Part shown: piece after piece, positions 1 through 4,573 of the stretch
Layout: each line of letters starts with the position of its first letter
Position numbering within the stretch: the first letter of the stretch is position 1
Source: an uncultured Spirochaetaceae bacterium
Lineage (GTDB): Bacteria > Spirochaetota > Spirochaetia > Sphaerochaetales > Sphaerochaetaceae
DNA: 6,223 nucleotides
NCBI GenBank assembly: GCA_946410375.1
Contig: CAMKAB010000055.1
Coordinates: forward strand, 1-6,223
Direction: 5' to 3'
The notes under the pieces: generated by a model
Database searches by the model: none
Told to the model about the DNA's origin: nothing
The model's input: the letters and a program-made list of their open reading frames with translations, nothing else
Made by a program: the position numbers and the translations under genes

Positions 1-55
1 CCGGTTGAAGCGCTGTTCACAAATAAACCGTTCTTATCAGTTATCAAGAATTTGT
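1..55. repeat. 55-bp direct repeat, copy 1 (at window edge)
   Basis: These 55 bases are identical to 89-143, and the match stops exactly at 56 (g versus c at 144). The window begins on the first base of the repeat, so its true left limit is unknown. The period is 88 bp, so 1-143 can be read as 1.6 copies of an 88-bp tandem repeat. In the recF direction this copy comes second, out of frame, and supplies the premature stop. A 10-base inverted repeat (15-24 against 50-59) spans the junction. The exact length of 55, a common assembler k-mer size, together with the position at the sequence end, suggests an assembly loop rather than biology. Confidence 0.95.
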
Positions 56-975
56 GAACGGAGAACAACTGAAGCAAGCCTCATCTGTCCGGTTGAAGCG
101 CTGTTCACAAATAAACCGTTCTTATCAGTTATCAAGAATTTGTCCCTGTGAGGACCGGAGGTCGTGCTTTTCATTTTCATGTCAATATCGCGCTGGGAGT
201 AAAGTTTTTCGACAATTTCATCTTCGGTTATGTCTTCTCTCCACGACGGTTTATATTCTATTTTGATTTTTTTATCATCATTTGAAATTTCGCTGTACAA
301 CGGAGAAAAAATCTCGGAAAACATAGCGCAAACCCGTTTTCTTTCCTTTATCAAATACAAACCGTATGAGGCTAGCTTCAAATCGTAAATATCCAAAAGA
401 GAGTGTTTTTCTTCTTTTAACGATATGTTCCTTTGTTTCAGTATTTGCTTGTATTTTCTTTGGTAATCAAAAAATGTCTTGTCGTACATAGTCATTATCT
501 GATCAAAAAAGCGCCTTCGGGATTCCGGTTCTCCCCGGATAAATTCAATATCATCATGAGAAAAAACAATACACGGTATGTTGTAAATAAGCTCCGACCT
601 GTCTTTTATCTCTTTTGAATCGATCTTTATGATTTTTAAAATCCTGGAAGATGAAAATGCTTTAGAAAGAAGGAAATTATTTTGCAGGTTATCTTTCATA
701 TTTTCTTTACTTACAAAAACTTCCGTATTTCTATCAAACAAAAAATCCTCATTGTAAAAAGATTTCAGATAAAACGACGACGAATCATAGTTAATGCAAT
801 CTTTCAAATTATTCGTTCTGAAAGAAGAGCCGTAGCAGAGCAAATATAACGCTTCAAGCAAATTAGTTTTTCCCTGTCCGTTTTCCGCACGTAAAATGAC
901 ACGTCGCGCAGACGTGTCTAATACAAGGTTTTTTATGTTTCTGAAATTTTTAATAACCAGTTTGTTTATAAGCAT
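37..975 (-). CDS. recF: RecF DNA repair ATPase, C-terminus lost at the repeat junction
   Basis: RecF is an SMC/ABC-type ATPase that binds gapped DNA and, with RecO and RecR, helps load RecA during recombinational repair. The start fits the family (LVIKNFRNI near the N-terminus). Walker A is AENGQGKT at residues 30-37, with Ala where Gly is usual. A spirochaete-like block IPCIVFSHDDIEF lies near residues 134-146, SGPHRD follows later, and the ABC signature STGQ is at 294-297. Family members run to about 350-370 residues. This frame stops at 312, before Walker B and the D-loop, so as written it could not hydrolyse ATP. Native coding ends at about position 56 (Ser307). The last five residues and the TGA come from the out-of-frame repeat copy. 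It lies 50 bp downstream of dnaN on the same strand, probably in one operon, with only a weak Shine-Dalgarno. The gene identity is secure; the truncation is probably artefactual. Confidence 0.93.
   Translation of the reverse strand: MLINKLVIKNFRNIKNLVLDTSARRVILRAENGQGKTNLLEALYLLCYGSSFRTNNLKDCINYDSSSFYLKSFYNEDFLFDRNTEVFVSKENMKDNLQNNFLLSKAFSSSRILKIIKIDSKEIKDRSELIYNIPCIVFSHDDIEFIRGEPESRRRFFDQIMTMYDKTFFDYQRKYKQILKQRNISLKEEKHSLLDIYDLKLASYGLYLIKERKRVCAMFSEIFSPLYSEISNDDKKIKIEYKPSWREDITEDEIVEKLYSQRDIDMKMKSTTSGPHRDKFLITDKNGLFVNSASTGQMRLASVVLRSQILDN
89..143. repeat. 55-bp direct repeat, copy 2 (native recF sequence)
   Basis: Identical to 1-55. Here the sequence is in the recF reading frame and encodes the segment just before the STGQ signature (DKFLITDKNG and following residues), which joins smoothly to coding sequence on both sides. 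This is therefore the original copy and 1-55 is the displaced one. Confidence 0.95.
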
Positions 976-1025
976 TTACTTAAATTTTTTACCTGTACGG
1001 CATCGCTATGCGTTTTTCTGCGCCC

Positions 1026-2132
1026 TTACACCAGATTCATCGGCATAATCACATGAAGGAAATCCTCTTCCGGTTCGCTCGTAAGAGTAAAAGGTCTGTT
1101 TCCTTCAGTAAAGGAAAATTTAATTTTTTTACTGTTAATTGCCTTAAGAGGACCTAAAATATAGGAGAAATTCATCGCGCTCTGTAAATCATCTCCGAAA
1201 TACTCGCAATCTATCGTCTCTTTTCCCGAACCTATATCGGAATCCTCCGTTGAAATCATCAGTTTATTATTAAAGAAAGCAAATTTCACCTTTTTAAACT
1301 TATTTTCAACAAGCAACGAAACCCTCTTTAATGCTGATTCCAAAACATCTTTTTCAATAACGCAGGTTTTTGTCTGATTATTCGGAATTACCCTCTTATA
1401 CGCCGGAAATTCGTTATTTATCAAATTGGAAAAAATAACGTAGTTGTTGATTTTAACAAAGATTGAAGTCGAAGTAACGCTTATTTCAAAATCTCCTTCA
1501 TTATCCGATCTTTTGCGAATCATTTCCAAAAACTTCGCGGGAATAATAACATTATTGAATTCGGGAAGGTTCTCTTCCAGTTTTCTGTTTATGTAGGAAA
1601 GCCTTCTTCCGTCGGTGGCAACCATAATAAGGGAATCTTCCGTTCTTTCCAGCAATGCACCCGTCATTGCGAATTTTGATTCATCATCGCTTACTGCGAA
1701 AATCACCTGATTTATCATTTCCGTAAAATTTTTCCTGGAAATTTTGAAATAAGATTCATCGGAAGGCATTTCAACAACAGGAAATGAAGATGCATCCATT
1801 ACTCTGAGCGAAAATTCAATTGCCGAATTCTCAGGTTTAATGGAAAATTTTTCTTCTTCCGATCTTTCAAAAACAATATTAGCGGAAGGAAGGGTTTTTA
1901 AAATATCAGTGAATTTATCGCACGGAACAGTGATTTCTCCTCCTTCTATTCCCTGAACGGTGAAGACCGATTTATAACCTGTTTTCTGATCAGTGGTTTT
2001 TATGGTTAAATTATCTTCGTTTAAATTTAAATAAACATTTGAAAGTATGGAAAGCGCATTTTTTTGAGCTGCAAAATCTCTTGCATTATTCAATTCTTTT
2101 AATAAATCATCTCTGTTGCAAATAAATTTCAT
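1026..2132 (-). CDS. dnaN: DNA polymerase III beta subunit (sliding clamp)
   Basis: This encodes the ring-shaped processivity clamp that tethers DNA polymerase III and many repair proteins to DNA. At 368 residues it has the normal length for the three-domain bacterial clamp. Recognisable blocks are SSFPVVEMP (about 115-123), AVSDDESKFAMTGALL (146-161), ATDGRRLSY (172-180), a central EFPAYKRVIP block typical of the second/third domain boundary, and the C-terminal IMPMNL. The family usually ends in MPMRL, so Asn replaces Arg in a segment that lines the client-peptide groove. The start is set by GGAG at 2140-2143, seven bases upstream of ATG. The gene sits between the putative origin and recF and is transcribed away from the origin, co-directional with the leftward fork. 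No convincing promoter of its own was found: a -10-like GATAAT (minus strand, 2162-2167) lacks a good -35. Readthrough from dnaA is plausible because no intrinsic terminator is visible after dnaA. Confidence 0.96.
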   Translation of the reverse strand: MKFICNRDDLLKELNNARDFAAQKNALSILSNVYLNLNEDNLTIKTTDQKTGYKSVFTVQGIEGGEITVPCDKFTDILKTLPSANIVFERSEEEKFSIKPENSAIEFSLRVMDASSFPVVEMPSDESYFKISRKNFTEMINQVIFAVSDDESKFAMTGALLERTEDSLIMVATDGRRLSYINRKLEENLPEFNNVIIPAKFLEMIRKRSDNEGDFEISVTSTSIFVKINNYVIFSNLINNEFPAYKRVIPNNQTKTCVIEKDVLESALKRVSLLVENKFKKVKFAFFNNKLMISTEDSDIGSGKETIDCEYFGDDLQSAMNFSYILGPLKAINSKKIKFSFTEGNRPFTLTSEPEEDFLHVIMPMNLV

Positions 2133-2293
2133 ACTTTTTCTCCTTTTTATAATATGCGTTGATTATCATTCTATGTGATTTTTCTTTAATGTGAAAGAAA
2201 GAAAAATTATTTTTATAAGCCGTGTCAGGTGTATGCCGGGAATTGTGTAAATTCTATTTTAAAAAAATTTTAAAGGGTGAAGATTTTTTTAAG

Positions 2294-2302
2294 TTTTGCA
2301 CA
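2294..2302 (+). promoter_or_regulatory. DnaA box TTTTGCACA (module A)
   Basis: Perfect match to TTWTNCACA. It is extended to TTTTGCACAAC, which resembles the box at 2475 over 11 bases (TTWTGCACAAC). Eight bases later comes the trio run at 2311-2319. Confidence 0.72.
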
Positions 2303-2310
2303 ACGTTTTG

Positions 2311-2319
2311 CTTCTTCTA
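2311..2319 (+). promoter_or_regulatory. DnaA-trio-like run, module A (three triplets)
   Basis: The plus strand reads CTT CTT CTA. The complementary strand read 3' to 5' is GAA GAA GAT, and each triplet fits the DnaA-trio consensus 3'-[G/A]A[T/A]. In known origins such triplets load DnaA onto one strand next to a box. The run points right, into the AT-rich core 2320-2337. Confidence 0.5.
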
Positions 2320-2337
2320 ATATGAATTTTAATTTTA

Positions 2338-2352
2338 AAGTAGAAGTAGTAG
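2338..2352 (-). promoter_or_regulatory. DnaA-trio run, module B (five triplets)
   Basis: The minus strand reads CTA CTA CTT CTA CTT, so the complementary strand 3' to 5' is GAT GAT GAA GAT GAA. All five triplets match the DnaA-trio consensus. Orientation relative to dnaA is the same as in the B. subtilis unwinding system, whose trio tract (recalled from memory) is very similar. The run lies 12 bases from the minus-strand box at 2365-2373 and points left toward the AT-rich core. Confidence 0.68.
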
Positions 2353-2364
2353 TGCTGTTAAAAT

Positions 2365-2373
2365 TGTTCATAA
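2365..2373 (-). promoter_or_regulatory. Near-consensus DnaA box TTATGAACA (module B)
   Basis: On the minus strand this differs from TTWTNCACA only by A for C at position 6. It is supported mainly by its position and orientation upstream of the five-triplet trio run, where a box is expected in a basal unwinding system. Confidence 0.5.
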
Positions 2374-2470
2374 CTTTTTAATTTCTTATGTAGAAAAAAT
2401 TTAAAAATTAAGAAAATTTTAAATCGTGTTAATAGAGTGTAAAAATAAAAAAAAGATTTTCTTTAAATTC
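2371..2470. other. AT-rich segment of the origin (86% A+T)
   Basis: By direct count it has 14 G or C in 100 bases, far richer in A+T than the genes around it. It could serve as duplex-unwinding DNA. However, the trio runs on either side point away from it (module B leftward, module C rightward), so the actual melting site may instead be the shorter core at 2320-2337. Confidence 0.55.
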
Positions 2471-2474
2471 GCAT

Positions 2475-2483
2475 TTATGCACA
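2475..2483 (+). promoter_or_regulatory. DnaA box TTATGCACA (module C)
   Basis: Perfect match to TTWTNCACA, extended to TTATGCACAAC. Nine bases later comes a trio-like run, in an arrangement that repeats module A. Confidence 0.77.
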
Positions 2484-2492
2484 ACTTATTTG

Positions 2493-2501
2493 CTTCTATT
2501 A
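2493..2501 (+). promoter_or_regulatory. DnaA-trio-like run, module C (three triplets)
   Basis: The plus strand reads CTT CTA TTA, and the complement 3' to 5' is GAA GAT AAT. All three triplets are within the DnaA-trio consensus. The run is followed by the next box (2507) rather than by a long AT tract, so its role in opening is uncertain. Confidence 0.42.
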
Positions 2502-2506
2502 TCAAC

Positions 2507-2515
2507 TTATGCACA
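2507..2515 (+). promoter_or_regulatory. DnaA box TTATGCACA next to the dnaA stop codon
   Basis: Perfect match to TTWTNCACA, 32 bp (about three helical turns) from the identical box at 2475 and in the same orientation. Both are overlapped or preceded by the 8-mer CAACTTAT (2482-2489 and 2503-2510). It ends three bases before the dnaA stop codon. Confidence 0.77.
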
Positions 2516-2518
2516 TGG

Positions 2519-4132
2519 TTATTTTTTTGAATTAAGCTTAATTTGTTCGGTCAATCTTTCAATAATACTTTGAATCGTATTATTCGGATCTTTTAATTCC
2601 TGTTCTATTTTTTCCACATTATGAAGAACGGAGGTATGGTTTTTTCCGCCGAATTCACGCGCAATTTCCGTTGAGGATGTGTTTTCTCCTAAAATTTTCG
2701 TACAGAGATACATTGCAATCTGGCGTGCTTTTAGGATTTTTTTAGAGCGATTTGTGCCTTTAATATCTTCTTCTTCCACACCCATTGAATCCGCCACGGC
2801 TTTTATTATTTCGTCCATTTTTATTCCGGTGGTATCCGTACTGTAGAAAATATTGTTTTTCAGAAGATCTTTGGCTTTTTCCAAACTTAAAGGAGGATCT
2901 TTAATGAGTTCGCAATATCCTTTGAGTTTTGTTATGCAGGATTCCAGATCTCTTACATTGCGGATAATATTTGTGGCTATGAAGTCCATAATTTCCCTGC
3001 TTAAGTTGAAATTCTGCATTGCGCATTTTCTTTGAATGATAGCGAGTCTTGTTTCATAACTAGGCGGTTGAATATCTGCGTAAAAACCGCGGGTAAATCG
3101 TGATCTGAGTCTTTCCGTTATGTCTTTTAATTCTTCTATCGGGCGATCGCAGGTGAAAACAAGCTGCTGACCGGTGTCGTAAAGATCATTGAACGTATTG
3201 AAAAGCTCTTCCTGAAGTTTCGGTGTTTTTCCGGAAAGAAACTGAATATCGTCAATAAGAAGAACGGATACTTTTCTGTATTTGTTTCTGAAAACGTTCA
3301 TTGAGTTTTGAGAAAGATTTTCAAAAAAATCGTTTGTGAAGTTTTCCGTTGTTGTGTAAAGAATTTTCTTCTTCGGATTATTGTTGTATATCGCGTTTCC
3401 TATGCTCTGAATCAAATGGGTTTTTCCAAGCCCTACTCCTCCGTATATCAAACACGGATTATATGTGTTGCCGGGATTTTTTGATATGACCAGACAGGCG
3501 TTATAAACGAGTATGCTGTTGTCTCCCGGAACGAATGATTCAAAAGTATAACTCGGATTAAGGGTGCTGTTCGGTTGAACAGGTTCCTTATTTGTTTGTA
3601 CGGTTGTTTGCGCTTGAACTGCCGGAGAAGATGTTTGACTGCTTGCTTGTGATATCTGATTATCAGTCTGATAATATACCTGAGAATTTGATTGGGCTTT
3701 ATAATCCGTGTTCTGCGCAGGTGCTGTTTTATCGGAGTTTTCGTTCATATACGAAGAATTAAACGCAGAAGAAACGGACGGATTTTCGTTTTGAGTATAT
3801 GCAAATGGTTGAAAGTCTCTTTTTTCGTTTGAAAAAGAATTATTGTTTCGGATATTTTGCGTATGCAACGAAACGTTATTCACACTGTCAGGTTTTGTGA
3901 TAACGGAAACAGAGACGTTTTTTCCGAGATTGGCAAACTCTCTTTCAATCAGCGATTTATATGAAGAAAGTATTTTGTTTTTTTCAAAAACGTTCAAAAC
4001 GGAGAGAATAACGGCGCCTTCTTTTTCGTCCGCTAAGGAAATATGGTTAAACCATGTTTGAAACTCGCTTTGAGGAATTTGATTTTTAATGCCGGATAAT
4101 ACTTCCGCCCATATCACTGCAATGTCATTCAT
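2519..4132 (-). CDS. dnaA: Chromosomal replication initiator DnaA
   Basis: DnaA is the AAA+ ATPase that binds DnaA boxes, opens the origin and recruits the helicase. Domain I (about 1-80) starts with a typical W-x(18)-W-F pattern (W8, W27, F28). Domain II (about 82-191) is a long low-complexity linker with 59 of 110 residues Asn, Gln, Ser or Thr. This explains the length of 537 against the usual 440-470. The AAA+ domain has Walker A GGVGLGKT (231-238), Walker B LLIDDIQFL (291-299), sensor I around FTCDRP (326-331) and LRSRF (342-346) with the arginine-finger region. Domain IV carries the helix-turn-helix signature FGGKNHTSVLH (494-504), a variant of the usual FGGRDHTTVxH. The start is set by GGAG (4139-4142), six bases before ATG. 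A sigma70-type promoter lies just upstream. Its 3' end abuts the origin, and it is transcribed toward it. Confidence 0.98.
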   Translation of the reverse strand: MNDIAVIWAEVLSGIKNQIPQSEFQTWFNHISLADEKEGAVILSVLNVFEKNKILSSYKSLIEREFANLGKNVSVSVITKPDSVNNVSLHTQNIRNNNSFSNEKRDFQPFAYTQNENPSVSSAFNSSYMNENSDKTAPAQNTDYKAQSNSQVYYQTDNQISQASSQTSSPAVQAQTTVQTNKEPVQPNSTLNPSYTFESFVPGDNSILVYNACLVISKNPGNTYNPCLIYGGVGLGKTHLIQSIGNAIYNNNPKKKILYTTTENFTNDFFENLSQNSMNVFRNKYRKVSVLLIDDIQFLSGKTPKLQEELFNTFNDLYDTGQQLVFTCDRPIEELKDITERLRSRFTRGFYADIQPPSYETRLAIIQRKCAMQNFNLSREIMDFIATNIIRNVRDLESCITKLKGYCELIKDPPLSLEKAKDLLKNNIFYSTDTTGIKMDEIIKAVADSMGVEEEDIKGTNRSKKILKARQIAMYLCTKILGENTSSTEIAREFGGKNHTSVLHNVEKIEQELKDPNNTIQSIIERLTEQIKLNSKK

Positions 4133-4158
4133 TTTTTTCTCCGTGTCGCTATTTAAAT

Positions 4159-4186
4159 GTTATAGTGGAAACGGAAATTTTTTCAA
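4159..4186 (-). promoter_or_regulatory. Candidate sigma70 promoter of dnaA
   Basis: On the minus strand, -35 TTGAAA (4181-4186) and -10 TATAAC (4159-4164) are separated by 16 bp. Transcription would begin near 4152, giving a leader of about 20 bases that just accommodates the Shine-Dalgarno at 4139-4142. No DnaA box overlaps it, so direct DnaA autorepression is not evident. Confidence 0.55.
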
Positions 4187-4314
4187 GGGGAAGAAATTCG
4201 TATTCGAGCCGTTCAGTCAATTTATTAAGTGTTTATCAGGTGATTTTACAAAAGAGGAATAATATCGTTTGAGCCGCAATGGGAAAGCACTTGTATCACT
4301 TATAATTATAATTC

Positions 4315-4324
4315 AAGGTACCTT
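4315..4324. repeat. Perfect 10-bp palindrome AAGGTACCTT
   Basis: Self-complementary decamer immediately after the paired TATAAT hexamers, flanked by a TTCAAG direct repeat (4312-4317 and 4325-4330). Its position suits an operator for gyrB or dnaA, but no regulator is identifiable. Confidence 0.35.
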
Positions 4325-4365
4325 TTCAAGATTTTGTATAAATGGTATCATGTCGCGTGTATCGC

Positions 4366-4381
4366 ATATATATTATATATA
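4366..4381. repeat. 16-bp pure A/T inverted repeat
   Basis: An uninterrupted 16-base A/T tract. TATATAT (4367-4373) and ATATATA (4375-4381) are inverted repeats around a single central base. It may be an easily melted or bent element, or may contain a -10 sequence for gyrB. Confidence 0.4.
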
Positions 4382-4409
4382 GTTTATGGATTTAAAAAAA
4401 TATGCGTTT

Positions 4410-4419
4410 TATGCGCATA
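4410..4419. repeat. Perfect 10-bp palindrome TATGCGCATA
   Basis: Self-complementary decamer preceded by a further half-site TATGCG at 4401-4406. It lies about 155 bp upstream of the gyrB start codon and could be a protein-binding site. Function unknown. Confidence 0.35.
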
Positions 4420-4573
4420 GAATAAAGGTAAATAAAATTTTCAGAATGGAGCTTTAACGGGTGATATTTTTTCTTTAAAAAAAGGCGGGAGTCTTCCGTT
4501 ATCAAAGAGAAAAATTACGAAAAAAGCCGGAGAGTTCTTTATTTTTTATGAATATAACCTTAAGGAAAGAAAG

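Larger units (their letters stand above)
2133..2518. other. oriC: Putative chromosomal replication origin (oriC)
   Basis: This 386-bp gene-free gap lies between dnaA and dnaN, a common bacterial origin position. It contains three perfect matches to the DnaA-box consensus TTWTNCACA (2294, 2475 and 2507, all plus strand) and one single-mismatch box on the minus strand (2365-2373). Weaker single-mismatch sites lie on the minus strand at 2190-2198 and 2244-2252. Three trinucleotide runs fit the DnaA-trio consensus. The segment 2371-2470 has 14 G or C in 100 bases. Plus-strand GC skew changes sign across the gap. The equivalent gap in Bacillus subtilis holds boxes, trios and the unwinding element in the same order relative to dnaA. 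No hairpin terminator and no plausible small gene were seen here. Confidence 0.82.
4133..4573. other. Divergent dnaA/gyrB promoter region
   Basis: This 441-bp gap separates divergently transcribed dnaA and gyrB and must carry promoters for both. It holds the dnaA promoter candidate (4159-4186), two adjacent perfect TATAAT hexamers on the plus strand (4301-4306 and 4307-4312, without a recognisable -35), and three palindromic elements listed separately. Unlike the dnaA-dnaN gap it contains no TTWTNCACA match on either strand, so it is unlikely to be the origin itself. No start codon lies in frame upstream of gyrB, and no convincing small gene was found. Confidence 0.75.

Noticed and set aside
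15..59. 10-base inverted repeat (15-24 against 50-59) as a recF terminator
   Set aside because: It arises across the repeat junction, has a 25-base loop and no T-tract, and is probably a product of the artefactual join.
54..266. Plus-strand open frame across the repeat
   Set aside because: Antisense to recF, with no ribosome-binding site or recognisable domain. The small plus-strand frames at 433-618, 2853-3035 and 3843-4061 are likewise shadows of recF and dnaA.
2452..2464. Possible terminator hairpin after dnaA (AAAGA, three-base loop, TCTTT)
   Set aside because: The five-pair stem is almost all A-T and could form by chance in this AT-rich DNA. It has no GC stem or proper U-tract in the dnaA direction.
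4436..4573. Open frame in phase upstream of gyrB that could extend the protein
   Set aside because: The frame is open for 46 codons but has no ATG, GTG or TTG, while the ATG at 4574 has a well-placed Shine-Dalgarno.
4133..4573. Alternative origin in the dnaA-gyrB gap
   Set aside because: No match to TTWTNCACA on either strand and no trio run. The skew change lies on the other side of dnaA.
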